A stretch of DNA of 64,000 bases, taken from Bradyrhizobium oligotrophicum S58. Its GTDB lineage: Bacteria; Pseudomonadota; Alphaproteobacteria; Rhizobiales; Xanthobacteraceae. Shown one piece after another: positions 1 to 9,583 of the stretch (positions are counted from its first letter, which is position 1; every line of letters starts with the position of its first letter). A model generated the notes under the pieces. It did no database searches. It was not told the origin of the DNA and worked only from the letters and a program-made list of their open reading frames with translations. A program made the translations under genes and the position numbers. The stretch is taken from positions 6,295,001 to 6,359,000 of the forward strand of contig NC_020453.1 of the NCBI RefSeq assembly GCF_000344805.1, written 5' to 3'.

Positions 1-31
1 AACGACGTGAGAATCCTGCAGCCTTGGCCAT
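1..31 (-). CDS. 5' end of a leftward gene, cut by the window edge
   Basis: Only the first ten codons are inside the window (MAKAAGFSRR). The call rests on an ATG at 29-31 on the minus strand preceded by a near-ideal ribosome binding site (AGGAGGA, about six bases upstream) in an otherwise gene-free stretch. Too little is visible to name a product. Confidence 0.5.
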   Translation of the reverse strand, partial: MAKAAGFSRR

Positions 32-483
32 CCGTTCCTCCTCTGATCCGAGCCTTATGTTGGCCCGGGAGTCACCCGGCCTCATCAGGCGTTTGATTTG
101 CCAATGTGTCGGCAGCAGCTGCGGGCTTCGCACACCCAAGGATGCAAGATAGATCAGCGCAATCTCAGATTACCGTCGTCCTCGCTTTGGCGGCAATGAA
201 AAAGACGCCAAGGACGGAATGTTTCAGCGCTGCAGTCGCGAAGCTTCAGCTTCGCGCCCACGCGCTTTCGACAGGCCGTCCATTCGCCGTTGCGGTCGCC
301 AGCCAGGGTCCCATTGTCGGCGAACAGAAGCGCGGGCAACCGCGCCGGTTCCCGCTGCAGGACCCCTTTACGACTTCCGTTCATTGCCGATTCAACATGC
401 GGGCAAAGTGCAGTTGCGCGGTAACAGATTGAGAATCGTTTGCGCAAACAGTTGGCACAACGAGAACAACCGATGATGCCATC
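32..483. other. Intergenic stretch, no gene recognised
   Basis: About 450 bases between a leftward gene start and the rightward diguanylate cyclase, so it should carry two divergent promoters. Short open frames exist on both strands, but none has a good ribosome binding site or a recognisable product. No clear promoter motif or operator was found. Confidence 0.4.
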
Positions 484-2223
484 ATGTTCCAGACCCTCAA
501 GGACCGGATACGCGCGGTCGAAAACCGCCTCAGCGTACGCATGCAGATCGCAGCAGCGACGGCCGCCATCTCGCTCATGCTCATCGGAGCCTTGGCCGCG
601 AGCGCGGCCTTCGTCAGTTACCACAATACCGCAGCGTTGTTGAACGGCAATCTCACGAACCTCGCGACCAACGCAGCCGGCCGGCTGGACCGCTTCATGG
701 CGGTGCGCCAGCAGGAAATGAGCCTGCTGTCGCAATTGCGGCCTCTGCAGAAAGTCTGGCACGGCGAGCCGGGCGAGGTCCGGAATGTGCTCGAGCAATT
801 GCAGCGCACCTTTTCGGAATTTGCCTGGATCGGCTTTGCCGATGTCGACGGCAAGGTGATCGCGTCGACCGGCGGATTGCTGCAGGGCCAGTCGGTCGCG
901 GCGCGGCCATGGTTCAAGAATGGCCTGCAGCGCATGGCGGTCGGCGACGTCCACGAGGCCATCCTGCTCGCCTCGCTCCTGACCCAGCGTGCCACGGACG
1001 AGCCCTATCGCTTCGTCGACCTGTCGATGCCGGTGTTCGACGCCGACGGCAAGCTGCTGGGCGTGCTCGGCGGCCATCTGAACTGGGACTGGGCCAGCGC
1101 GCTCATCAAGGACATCGAAGACAATGACGGCGGGGCCGACACCCGCCTTGCGATCATCGGCAAGGACGGCACGGTCCTCGTCGGCGCCCAACGCGACACG
1201 GTCAAGTACAGCGGTGAACAGCTCGCCGGCATTCTCAAGAACCGAGACGGCACCTTCATCGAGACGGCCGGCGACGAGAAGATGCTGACCGCCTTCCATG
1301 TCGGAACCGGACATCGTGAATATCAGGGCCTGAACTGGATCGTGACCGCCAGCCAGCCCGCAAGCGTGGCGCTGGCGGCCGCGATGCGATCGGCAGAGAT
1401 CATTCTCGGCATCGGCGCTGCGGTCGCGCTGATCGGTGTCTCGCTTGCGCTGCTGATGGCGCGGCGAATTGCGGCCCCGATCCGGGCCGTGACCCAAGAG
1501 GCTGACCGGATCGGGCGCCTCTCCGGCCCCTCCATGCTCGCCCGGCAGGGCGGATCGGCCGAAGTGGTGCAGCTCACGCGCGCGCTGCGGTCGCTGCTGC
1601 GCCGGATCGGCCTTGCCGAGGAGCGCACCAAGGAGGCCGAGCTGCGTGCGACCGAGAACGCGCTGCAATTCCAGGACGATCTGACCAGGCTGCAGCGACT
1701 GGCCGACCAGGACTTCCTGACCGGCCTGATGAACCGGCGCGCTTTCGTTGCCGCGGCCGACGACGCGATGCAGTATTGCCGGCGATACCAGCGCGGTCTG
1801 GGAACACTGATGATCGACATCGATCATTTCAAGAAGATCAACGATACGCACGGCCATGCGGTCGGCGACCAGGCGATCAAGGCGGTTGCCGACATCATCA
1901 ATGGCTCGATCCGGACCACCGACAAGGCGGCACGCTTCGGCGGCGAGGAATTCGTGGTTCTGTTGCGCGAAATCGACGAGCCCACCGCCATGCTGCTCGC
2001 CGAACGTATCCGGCGCAACATCGAGGTGGCGACCATCGAGAACGGGGCCAGCTGCGTGCCGGCGACCGTTTCGATCGGGCTGTCCCTGCTCGAAGAGAAC
2101 GACCGCGACATCCAGGACATGATCGAGCGCGCAGACCAGGGCTTGTATGCAGCCAAGACCACCGGCCGCAACCGCGTCGTCCTGATGGCGCCGTCTCCAA
2201 CCAGCCTGGCCCGCGCCGCCTGA
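484..2223 (+). CDS. Membrane-bound diguanylate cyclase (sensor-HAMP-GGDEF)
   Basis: Predicted to make cyclic di-GMP from two GTP at the inner membrane. The 579-residue protein has a transmembrane helix near residues 24-46, a periplasmic Cache-like sensor region to about 300, a second helix at about 306-325, a HAMP segment, a short coiled coil and a C-terminal GGDEF domain. The active-site loop is GGEEF at 486-490. An RTTD inhibitory I-site starts nine residues before it, so product feedback inhibition is expected. There is no EAL domain. The ligand of the sensor is unknown. It stands alone: the upstream gene runs the other way and a degraded mutY end lies downstream. The ATG at 484 lacks a strong Shine-Dalgarno sequence, so the start is only probable. 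Confidence 0.9.
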   Translation: MFQTLKDRIRAVENRLSVRMQIAAATAAISLMLIGALAASAAFVSYHNTAALLNGNLTNLATNAAGRLDRFMAVRQQEMSLLSQLRPLQKVWHGEPGEVRNVLEQLQRTFSEFAWIGFADVDGKVIASTGGLLQGQSVAARPWFKNGLQRMAVGDVHEAILLASLLTQRATDEPYRFVDLSMPVFDADGKLLGVLGGHLNWDWASALIKDIEDNDGGADTRLAIIGKDGTVLVGAQRDTVKYSGEQLAGILKNRDGTFIETAGDEKMLTAFHVGTGHREYQGLNWIVTASQPASVALAAAMRSAEIILGIGAAVALIGVSLALLMARRIAAPIRAVTQEADRIGRLSGPSMLARQGGSAEVVQLTRALRSLLRRIGLAEERTKEAELRATENALQFQDDLTRLQRLADQDFLTGLMNRRAFVAAADDAMQYCRRYQRGLGTLMIDIDHFKKINDTHGHAVGDQAIKAVADIINGSIRTTDKAARFGGEEFVVLLREIDEPTAMLLAERIRRNIEVATIENGASCVPATVSIGLSLLEENDRDIQDMIERADQGLYAAKTTGRNRVVLMAPSPTSLARAA

Positions 2224-2226
2224 TCG

Positions 2227-2480
2227 GCTGAGCTCGTGCCCCGCCACCCTGTGTATGACGTTGGGCAGCGCCTCGCCATCGCGCGTCGCGGTCGGCACCC
2301 AGCGCCTCCCGCCCCCGCGCGCGCTCGTGACAGCGCCTTTGCGGTGTAGACCACGGGCTCGAGCGGGAAATGCGCAAAGACATGCGTGACGACGCCGAGT
2401 TCTCGGTACTGGCGGATCACGTCCGCCATTTTCGGCACCTGCGCGTTGGCATCGTCCTGTCCGGCAAGCAGACATGAGCC
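2227..2480 (-). pseudogene. Degraded 3' end of mutY, first stray copy
   Basis: The minus strand still encodes LAGQDD, then RELGVVTHVFAHFPLEPVVYTA, shifts frame, and continues WVPTATRDGEALPNVIHRV. This matches the C-terminus of the intact MutY at 9719-10822 (LGVVTHVFTHFPLEIVVYTA and WVPIATLDGEALPNVMRKV). Only about the last 80 codons are present, with a frameshift and scattered substitutions, so it cannot make a glycosylase. It has the same orientation as the intact gene and as the second stray copy at 6099-6240. Confidence 0.75.
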
Positions 2481-3033
2481 CTCCGTCTCGCGGCGCGCGA
2501 TGCGCCCGAGTGATTGCTGAGGATGAACCCTCCAAGCGAAGAGGGCGCAGGGAATGCCGGGTGCTGGCCGCAACCCATGGCCCGCCTGCGAAAAAAATGC
2601 AGGCGGCAGGAACCACAGGTCCAGCCGGTCATCCGGCATTCCCTGCGCGATGGGCTTCCGTCTTATACGTGATCTCCCCGGGGACCGGCTGTTTTGCCCC
2701 CGTCACCGGCGGATCATCATCACCACCAGCTTGGCATCAGCGTCGGGATGCCAGGACCACACGATTTCAACGTCCGCGAAAGACCTCGCACCGGCACCAC
2801 GACGGCAAGCCGCTGCAGCACTGGACGAAGCCGGTCGACGTCGCTCGTCCTAACGACGCCGTCGCAGCCACCGCATCCCGCCCCGCGTGTCGTGACGACG
2901 CGTACGCCCCTCCTACTGGGACGGAACGGGGCGGATAAGACACCTGATTTGGGGGTGGAGTCAAGAAATATTCTGAAAAACGGAAGACACGTCGCGGGAC
3001 GCCATGGAGGGATGGATCGGCATGACGATGAAC
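2481..3033. other. Gene-free stretch with repeat-like sequence
   Basis: No convincing gene on either strand. The first 80 bases (CGCCCGAGTGATTG, then AAGAGGGCGCAGGGAATGCCGGG) resemble parts of the interspersed repeats at 24660-24830 and 26123-26294. The rest looks like decayed sequence between the mutY remnant and the end of the SDR gene. Confidence 0.4.
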
Positions 3034-3846
3034 TCACGCCGGGCGCTTCCACTCGAGTTTCGCGACAATGCGCGCGCCGAGCTGACGTGCAATCGATGGG
3101 AAGAGCCGAAGGCCGAGGACGGCCAGCCGGGCGCGCCCACCCGGAACGATGAAATACCGATCGCGCTGGATTCCCCGCAATGTGTCCGCAACAACGATGT
3201 CCAAGGGAGTTCTCGGGATGGCAAGCGTATGTCGCCGGTTCTCCGGTGTCCGATAGGAATCGAGCTCCGCCACCATCGGCGTCTCGAACTCCGCCGGACA
3301 GACGAGGTGAACCTTGATACCTTGGCGCGGCAGCTCGTAGTGCAGGCATTCGGTAAAGCCGACCAAGGCGTGTTTCGCAGATCCATAGGCGGTGAAACCG
3401 AAAATGCCGGCCAAACCAGCGACCGATGCTATATTTATCAACCGCCCGCCCGTGGCGCCCAGATGGGGTAGAGCAGCCCTCGTGACATTGACCGCACCAA
3501 AGAAATTGGTTTGCATCACGGCCCGGAAGTCATCGTCGGTGAGAGTCTCGAACCGCCCCTCGCGCATCACACCTGCATTGTTGAACACCATGTCGATCCC
3601 TCCACGGCGCCGGGCAACCTCCTCGATAGCCTGGAACGCTGCAATTGGATCGCCAACATCGACGGTCTGAACCTCGATATCGGCGCCGGCGTGTCGCCGA
3701 CGAAGTTCCTGAACCGCGCGATCCAGATTGTCGGTTTGCCGCGAGAGGAGCGTCAGCCGAGCTCCTTCGGACGTAAGCGCATTCGCTATCGCAAAGCCCA
3801 GGCCCGTCGCTCCCCCGGTGATGACAATGCTGAGTGAACGGAACAT
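3034..3846 (-). CDS. Short-chain dehydrogenase/reductase
   Basis: A classical SDR oxidoreductase of 270 residues, probably NADP(H)-linked; substrate unknown. Visible motifs are the N-terminal Rossmann TGGATGLG, the structural NNAG, the catalytic serine in the strand ending INIAS, and the YGSAK active site. The sequence around the active site and the hydrophobic C-terminus resemble the 3-ketosphinganine-reductase-like branch of the family, but that assignment is only suggestive. It lies alone on the minus strand between two accessory segments; the HIT gene upstream has the same direction but is about 190 bases away. Confidence 0.85.
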   Translation of the reverse strand: MFRSLSIVITGGATGLGFAIANALTSEGARLTLLSRQTDNLDRAVQELRRRHAGADIEVQTVDVGDPIAAFQAIEEVARRRGGIDMVFNNAGVMREGRFETLTDDDFRAVMQTNFFGAVNVTRAALPHLGATGGRLINIASVAGLAGIFGFTAYGSAKHALVGFTECLHYELPRQGIKVHLVCPAEFETPMVAELDSYRTPENRRHTLAIPRTPLDIVVADTLRGIQRDRYFIVPGGRARLAVLGLRLFPSIARQLGARIVAKLEWKRPA

Positions 3847-4032
3847 AGGAGAATCCTTGCTGAGCCTCCCAAGTGCCGTTGCTGAGCAGGACTTCGGACA
3901 AGCTCCGTGCGTTTGATACCCCGCAGGGCGACGACGCGTCGCCGCAAGGCATCGCTACATTTATTTGTGCTGCCACATCCGAGCTTTTCCGATCGGTATT
4001 TGAGCGACAGCAGACCGCATGCCGGGCTGCGG

Positions 4033-4470
4033 TCAATCGAGCGCAGCGGCGATGCGGTCGGCGAGGGCGAGCAGGGTTTCTGGTTTACCCATCGGCGCCT
4101 CCCCGTGGCCCTTCATCGGAACGTCCGCCCAGCGAGGTATGATATGGAAATGCAGGTGGAAGACGGTCTGACCGCTGGCTGCGCCGTTCAACTGCGCGAT
4201 CAGGAAACCCTCCGGTGCGAGCGCCTTGACCACGGCCCGGGCGGTGCGTCGGGTGGCTACGGCCATCCGAGCGAGCACGTCCGGCTCCACGTCCAGCAGG
4301 GTGCGGGCCGTCGAGGTCTTCGAGATTACCAGGATATGCCCCTCGGCCTGGGGAAAGGCGTCCATGAATGCGAGGACGTGATCGTCCTCCCAGACCTTGG
4401 CGGCAGGGACTTCGCCGCGAAGGATTCGGCCAAAGATGTTGTTGGGGTCGTAGGGGACGGTGAGGGTCAT
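4033..4470 (-). CDS. HIT family nucleotide-binding protein
   Basis: A 145-residue histidine-triad protein; such proteins hydrolyse or transfer nucleotidyl groups from small substrates. The signature HLHFHIIP (H-x-H-x-H) is intact near the C-terminus, and the N-terminal half has the usual IFGRILRGEVPA segment. The start at 4470 is preferred over a longer frame because GGAG lies eight bases upstream and the family normally begins close to this point. It is transcribed toward the SDR gene. The physiological substrate cannot be read from the sequence. Confidence 0.9.
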   Translation of the reverse strand: MTLTVPYDPNNIFGRILRGEVPAAKVWEDDHVLAFMDAFPQAEGHILVISKTSTARTLLDVEPDVLARMAVATRRTARAVVKALAPEGFLIAQLNGAASGQTVFHLHFHIIPRWADVPMKGHGEAPMGKPETLLALADRIAAALD

Positions 4471-5101
4471 CTGGTGCTCCGGAGTATGGGAGAGACTGCG
4501 GTGGGGCGGTTTTGTGTGACGGCGCGGTGCTCCATCGGCTGAGGACGTGTGGTCCCCGGCACGGCGGCTCAATCGCCGAAGGGGGTCTCGTGTGCCGGGC
4601 GCGGCGCGGGGGACACGGACTGTCGTCTCTTAGTCCGGCTGAGGCCGACCGTGCGCGTGTTGCAAGCGGGCGATACCGCGTGGCGCGCTTAAACTTCTCG
4701 TGTGACAGGCGTTCAAATCCGGCTCTTCGGGTGATCGTTGAAAGCTACACGCCGTCGCGAGGAAGGTGATCGCGCGCTGACGGCGATCACGTTGACGCCC
4801 CGTGGCCAAGAGCTCGGCCGCGCAAATTCTGCAAGAACCAATCAGACAAATGAACACATTGACGCCGCGATGGCAGAGGTCGGCGCAAACAGGCGTCTTG
4901 ACTTCGGGCGATGCCATCATGCGGCGGCATTTCCAGATGCCGGCCACGGCAAGAAGCCGCCACAACTCAATAGTCGAAATCAAGAGAGCGCTGGACATTA
5001 TTTCCCCAAACACATCTTTCCGCTATGGACGCCGCGTACGACAAGAGCTTGCGCGCCTCGGTCGCTGGATTGCGTCGGCGTGATCTTCTCGAAGCATAGA
5101 C
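4471..5101. other. Gene-poor stretch with a possible MarR-family fragment
   Basis: No intact gene. On the plus strand near 4770-4830 the frame reads ALTAITLTPRGQELGRA, which resembles the wing and following helix of MarR-family regulators, but no start, recognition helix or clean end accompanies it. It may be a remnant of a lost regulator. Codon and base use look unlike the neighbouring real genes. Confidence 0.3.
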
Positions 5102-5923
5102 GTGTGGAGGAATGGTCGCTTGCCAGAATCGGCTACCAATTTCGACAAGAGGGCTTTGTTGTGCCTCTGGCCCCAACGAATGATGTTCATCGGGCGTCTG
5201 GGCGCGCTGCCGCTGCACCGGCATCCAATATCGGTCTGCCTGGTGGCCCTTCAGGCCCCTCTGCGGATCGGCACCACAATGTCCGAGCAGAGCCTGGCCT
5301 GCCTTACGGCGATCATTCCCGCAGGCTTGTCGCATACCCTTGATCTAAGCGGGGCGCCGGTCGCCGTGATATACAATGATCCTGACGATCCTTACTATCG
5401 GCGCCTCTCGCCCCATCAGGGATGTGGCCTGAGCTCACTGGACCCTGATGTCGAAAGTTCGCTTATCGCCGCTGTGCGGAATCTCTACGTGTTGCATCAG
5501 GCAGGTGACAAGCTTCGCTTCGACGAATTCGATTTCGCTGCTGAACAGGCATTGGGGATCGAACCGCGCCCACCACGAATCGATGCGCGGGTTGAACATA
5601 TCGTATCGATCATAAGGGCTGACATCGCCCGCAATCACTCGATCCAGGAACTGGCCCGGCGAGTCGACCTTTCCCCCAGTCGCCTGCAGCATCTGTTCGT
5701 CCAAGAGATTGGGGTGCCGTTGAGGACGTTCAGGATTTGGATTCGTTTCCGGCACGCTGTGAAGCGTGTGGGAGGCGGCGATTCCATCACGTCGGCGGCC
5801 CTCGATGCAGGCTTTGCGAGCTCCAGCCATTTCAGCCACGCCTTCAAGGCAACCTTTGGCGCTACTGCGGCCAGCGTGCTCAAGGACGCTCCGTCCAGGG
5901 TCCAGATTCAATTGATCGAGTAA
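5102..5923 (+). CDS. AraC family transcriptional regulator
   Basis: A 273-residue regulator. The C-terminal third carries the paired helix-turn-helix of AraC proteins: first HTH around IQELARRVDLSPSRLQHLF, then the SITSAALDAGFASSSHFSHAFKATFG segment. The N-terminal part is weakly conserved and probably forms a cupin-like sensing domain. The start is uncertain; the ATG at 5102 gives a normal length but has no strong ribosome binding site. No obvious target gene lies next to it: the flanks are a decayed stretch and the second mutY remnant. This is consistent with an accessory gene separated from its regulon. Confidence 0.8.
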   Translation: MWRNGRLPESATNFDKRALLCLWPQRMMFIGRLGALPLHRHPISVCLVALQAPLRIGTTMSEQSLACLTAIIPAGLSHTLDLSGAPVAVIYNDPDDPYYRRLSPHQGCGLSSLDPDVESSLIAAVRNLYVLHQAGDKLRFDEFDFAAEQALGIEPRPPRIDARVEHIVSIIRADIARNHSIQELARRVDLSPSRLQHLFVQEIGVPLRTFRIWIRFRHAVKRVGGGDSITSAALDAGFASSSHFSHAFKATFGATAASVLKDAPSRVQIQLIE

Positions 5924-5977
5924 CTACGATGGCCGCCACCGGCACGGCGGTCGAGCGTCGAGATCGGCCGAGGTCAG

Positions 5978-6050
5978 GTAGGGTGGGCACGGCGCGCGAA
6001 ACAGCGCGCCCGTCGCGAGCTGTGGTGATGCGCGCCTTTGCCTACCCTAC
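5978..6050. repeat. Interspersed palindromic repeat next to the mutY remnant
   Basis: GTAGGGTGGGCA at 5978 and CCTACCCTAC ending at 6050 form an imperfect inverted repeat. A related element sits at 9584-9662, again just beyond a mutY 3' end, so the duplication includes the repeat as well as the coding end. Confidence 0.6.
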
Positions 6051-6098
6051 GTCAGCTAATTCGGCCGGGCTCTTCAGCCTCCGTCACAGACGCCGCCT

Positions 6099-6240
6099 CA
6101 GTCCCCCAGCCCATGCGCGACGACCTTGCGCATCACGTTGGGCGGCGCCTCGCCGTCAAGCGTGGCGATCGGGACCCAGCGCATGCCGGCCGGCGCGCGC
6201 GTGCGGGCCGGCACTTTGGCCGTGTAGACCACGAGCTCGT
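6099..6240 (-). pseudogene. Second stray copy of the mutY 3' end
   Basis: The minus strand encodes VVYTAKVPARTRAPAGMRWV and continues through ATLDGEAPPNVMRKVVAHGLGD to a stop, the last 47 or so residues of MutY. A hand alignment with 9720-9860 gives about 15 mismatches over 141 bases, close to 89 percent identity. Homology stops abruptly near 6240, where unrelated sequence begins. The fragment has no start or catalytic domain. It is a direct repeat of the intact gene's end and bounds the segment that holds the flavoprotein and STAND regulator genes. Confidence 0.85.
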
Positions 6241-6304
6241 GCCGGGCCGGAGGCCGACGAGCGCGAACTGGTGGCGGCTCGAGTAGTGAAAGCGCATGCA
6301 TCAC

Positions 6305-7312
6305 TCAGGCCTCCTCCCTGGCAGCGAGACGGTCGAGCGCCGCCTTCGCCTCACGTGTCATGCGCCGGACGATCTCGCCGGCCGGCAGGATCTCGTCGAT
6401 GTTGCCGACGCTCTGCCCGGCAGTCAGGCAAGCCTGCTCGATGTCGCCGTCGAAATCGCGGGTCGGCAGGATGGCGCTATAGCGCGGGAGGGGGATCGTC
6501 TGCCCATTGAGGATCGTCGAACCGATCACCTGGCCCTCGGCATCCTTTATGGCCTCGGCTTCTCGCCCCAACGCCACGCGCGCACCGTCATTGACGATCG
6601 CTCGCATGGCCTGACCAGGCCACTCGGGGCCGTAGATGGAGAGGATCGCCGTATCGCCGACATCGGCAGACACCACGCGATCCTTGTAGCTCGCGTGAGC
6701 TTCCGCCTCTGTCGAGGCGAGAAAGCGGCTGCCGCACCAGACCGCATCGGCGCCGAGCACGAGTGCGGCCGCCATGGTCGTACCATCGACGATGCCGCCG
6801 GCGGCGAGCAACGGCAGGCGGGGGAAGCGACGCCGAATGCGCGGGAAGAGCGTCATGGTCGACGCCTCGGCTCGATTGTGCCCGCCCGCCTCGGCGCCCT
6901 GGATGATGAGTGCATCGGCGCCGAGTGCGGCCGCCTGCTCGGCTTCGGCGACGCGGCCGACCTGCATCCAGACCTTGATCCCGGCCTGCTTCAACCGTTG
7001 GACAAGCTCTGGCGTCGGCAACGTCCAGAAGAAGATGGCAAGCGCTACCTGTTCCTCAATGAGGACGGAGATGTGGTCATCGGTGAGGAAGTCGCCGATC
7101 AGATCGACGCCGAAAGGCCGTTTCGTCAGTGTCTTCGTCTGTCGGACGAGATCGCGCAGGACGTCGGGCGGATTGATGTCGGAGCCGATCGTACCAAGCC
7201 CGCCGGCCTCGCTGACCGCAGCCGCGAGTGCGGGACGCGCGATCATGGCCATGCCTGCATTGACGATCGGGGTCGTGAGCCCGAAGGCCCGGGTAATCGA
7301 AGTTGAAAACAT
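6305..7312 (-). CDS. Nitronate monooxygenase-like flavoprotein
   Basis: A 335-residue FMN-dependent TIM-barrel oxidoreductase of the 2-nitropropane dioxygenase/nitronate monooxygenase superfamily. Evidence: the N-terminal TPIVNAGMAMIARPALAAAV barrel start, the GADALIIQGAEAGGH segment carrying the catalytic histidine, LLAAGGIVDG and the phosphate-binding GADAVWCGSRFL. Many relatives are NADH:quinone reductases or enoyl reductases, so the substrate is open. The start at 7312 has AGGA ten bases upstream; a longer frame to 7387 is less likely. It is divergent from the large regulator at 7557, which probably controls it. Confidence 0.88.
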   Translation of the reverse strand: MFSTSITRAFGLTTPIVNAGMAMIARPALAAAVSEAGGLGTIGSDINPPDVLRDLVRQTKTLTKRPFGVDLIGDFLTDDHISVLIEEQVALAIFFWTLPTPELVQRLKQAGIKVWMQVGRVAEAEQAAALGADALIIQGAEAGGHNRAEASTMTLFPRIRRRFPRLPLLAAGGIVDGTTMAAALVLGADAVWCGSRFLASTEAEAHASYKDRVVSADVGDTAILSIYGPEWPGQAMRAIVNDGARVALGREAEAIKDAEGQVIGSTILNGQTIPLPRYSAILPTRDFDGDIEQACLTAGQSVGNIDEILPAGEIVRRMTREAKAALDRLAAREEA

Positions 7313-7556
7313 CCTGAATATCCTTTGATTGTAATGAGGCGACCGGCGCCCGCGCGCCGGCTGGAAATCGTCAAGACGCGATGTCATTCGCGAGGCCGCG
7401 CGAGGCTTCCGTCAGTTCCTTTCCCGACGGGCCGGGGAACGGAGACTGAAACAGGAATGCGTCTTCATGCTCGTGTCCCCTCAGGCTGCAGGAATGTCGC
7501 AGCCCGCATATAGACTCACCGCGTGGACGGGATCATGATGGCGCGATGAGTATTCG

Positions 7557-9521
7557 ATGAGAAACTCTCTCATGGATGCGATGACGATTGCCGGCCTGAT
7601 ACGCCAGGGGCATCGCACTGCTCTGGCCGGACGCGACGCTGAACTGCGCCTGCTGCGCCAGGTGACGGCGCCTGGAGGACCTGTTGTCGCCTACGTTCAC
7701 GGCCCCGCCGGCATCGGCAAGACAACGCTTGTTTCGGCGCTGGATGCCTGCCTCGAGGATCAGGGTGTCCGCCGTCTGCATATTGCGGCGGGCGCCGTGA
7801 AGCCCACGCCGACGGCGATCCTGACGGCGCTCGGCAGCGTCGTTAGTCACGACGTCCGAACGGTCGCCGAGCTTGCAGCCGCGCTTGCGGGCGTCGGGGA
7901 TATCACCGTCGTGATGGTCGACGACGTCGACACCTGGCGCCTGGCGGCGTCGTGGCTTCGCGCTGACCTCATTCCCGCTCTCCCCGCAACTACGCGCTTT
8001 GTCCTCGCCGGCTCCGTCCCTCCACCGCCTGCCTGGTCGGTCGAGTACGGGCAGTACTTCCTCGACATCAAGCTCGGTACGCTTCCGAGGGCGGAAAGCG
8101 ATGCGGCGGTCGCAGCGGCGGGTCTCTCGGCTGATATCGCCGAGCGCATCTGGCTCTTGAGCGGCGGTTATCCTCTTGGCCTGCGAATGGCGATCCACGC
8201 GGCACGTACCGGTTCGCTTGGCACCGCGCGCGACGTCGGCGAACTTGCCAATGCGATCCTGCACGCCATCGGCGACAGCGCCTTGCGCCGAGCGGTCGAA
8301 GCATGCGCCATCGTTCGGCGAGCCAACCGCGCCCTGCTCTCGACCATCCTGGAAACAGGGGAGCCGATCCCGCTTTCGCTGATCGAGGCGATCGAAACAC
8401 TGCCATTCGCGAAGCGCGATGCGGAAGGAATCTATATCGCCGAACCAGTGCGGCGAGCGATCGTCGACTGGATGTCTGCCGTTGAACCCGAACGCTACCA
8501 GCTCTGGCGCAAAACCGCAGCGGACTGGATCGTCAGCCATCTTCGCGCGGCGGGACGCTCCGGCCGTTGGCGCCTCATGGCCGATCTTCTGCACCTCCTG
8601 GAGCAGCCGGCACTTCGCAACGCGTTCTTCCCGCCGGGAGAGGAAGCGCCTCCTGTCGATCCAGCCCGCGCTGACGATTTCGACCAGATCCTCGATATCG
8701 CCGAACTCCGTGACGGCGCCGACGAGCGCGCCCGCATCGAGGTCTGGGCCCAGCGGTTGCCGCATCGCTTTTCCGTGGCAAGGGGACCGGAGGGCGAAGT
8801 GTTGGCCTTCTATCTGTTCGCACGGCAGGACGATCCGCATTCAGGGCTCGGCGCTGTCGACCCTCTGTTTGCCGCGTGGCAGGCTCATCTGGCCGCCAAT
8901 CCCGTCGAAGGAGAAATCCTGTTCATCCGCCAGATGGCCGCAAGAGCCAATGGAGCCAATCCGCCTGGCCGCACCGCTTGCATCCTCGACTTGAAGCGCA
9001 ACTACATTGAGCGCCGGGGGGTGGCGCGAATCTACACCTGCGCAGTTGCAGAGGATCGCGACCTTCTGCACCGGCTCGGATTTCGTCCTCTGGAACAACC
9101 GCGAACCGGCACGCCGGACACGATGGTGCTCGATATCCCTGGAGGCGACATGATCGCGTGGTTTGCGGCTCTGATCGATGCCGGTCCGGGTGGAATCGCC
9201 CGCCTGGATTTTGCACGCGATCGGCGCGAGGTCATGGTGGAAGGACGCGCAATCGAGCTAACGCCCATGGAAGCGCAGGTTCTTGGCGAACTGATCGATC
9301 GTGCGCCGGCAGTGGTGCGCCGGGAAGATCTTATCGAGCGCATCTGGCGACGGGCCCATGTCGGCAGCAACGTCGTCGATACGCTCGTGCGCACGCTGCG
9401 CAAGAAGCTGGGTCCCAGACGAGACTGCATTCAGACGGTCCCCAAGGCGGGTTATCGCTACGTCGCATTCGGCACGTCCGCTGAACCAGAACGGGCAAGC
9501 CAGCAGGCTCTCAGCCGTTGA
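7557..9521 (+). CDS. STAND-type ATPase regulator with C-terminal winged helix
   Basis: A 654-residue regulator with an unusual layout. An N-terminal P-loop ATPase has Walker A HGPAGIGKTTL at about 48-58 and Walker B ITVVMVDDVD at about 116-125. A helical region follows, then a segment around residues 400-520 that reads like a GNAT-type fold (VLAFYLFARQDD, then LHRLGFRPLEQP). The C-terminal 90 residues are an OmpR/PhoB-type DNA-binding domain (ELTPMEAQVLGELIDRAPAV to VPKAGYRYVAF). ATP-dependent switching on binding an unknown signal is expected. The divergent flavoprotein gene is the obvious target. The GNAT-like reading is tentative; the ATPase and DNA-binding domains are clear. Confidence 0.82.
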   Translation: MRNSLMDAMTIAGLIRQGHRTALAGRDAELRLLRQVTAPGGPVVAYVHGPAGIGKTTLVSALDACLEDQGVRRLHIAAGAVKPTPTAILTALGSVVSHDVRTVAELAAALAGVGDITVVMVDDVDTWRLAASWLRADLIPALPATTRFVLAGSVPPPPAWSVEYGQYFLDIKLGTLPRAESDAAVAAAGLSADIAERIWLLSGGYPLGLRMAIHAARTGSLGTARDVGELANAILHAIGDSALRRAVEACAIVRRANRALLSTILETGEPIPLSLIEAIETLPFAKRDAEGIYIAEPVRRAIVDWMSAVEPERYQLWRKTAADWIVSHLRAAGRSGRWRLMADLLHLLEQPALRNAFFPPGEEAPPVDPARADDFDQILDIAELRDGADERARIEVWAQRLPHRFSVARGPEGEVLAFYLFARQDDPHSGLGAVDPLFAAWQAHLAANPVEGEILFIRQMAARANGANPPGRTACILDLKRNYIERRGVARIYTCAVAEDRDLLHRLGFRPLEQPRTGTPDTMVLDIPGGDMIAWFAALIDAGPGGIARLDFARDRREVMVEGRAIELTPMEAQVLGELIDRAPAVVRREDLIERIWRRAHVGSNVVDTLVRTLRKKLGPRRDCIQTVPKAGYRYVAFGTSAEPERASQQALSR

Positions 9522-9583
9522 AGGTGTTCTGCTTATTTGGGATTAGACGCAGACTTGCGATGACGGTGCCCTTAGTTCACCGA

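Noticed and set aside
106..432. 108-residue frame upstream of the first diguanylate cyclase
   Set aside because: No ribosome binding site, no family, and competing frames in the same region are equally open.
154..2616. 820-residue open frame on the minus strand opposite the first diguanylate cyclase
   Set aside because: GC-rich codon bias leaves the antisense frame open; composition is Arg, Ala, Gly and His-rich with no domain. Only the mutY-derived part near 2227-2480 has meaning.
4738..5083. Possible MarR-family gene
   Set aside because: Only a short LTPRGQEL-like stretch; helix-turn-helix and start are missing, so at best a remnant.
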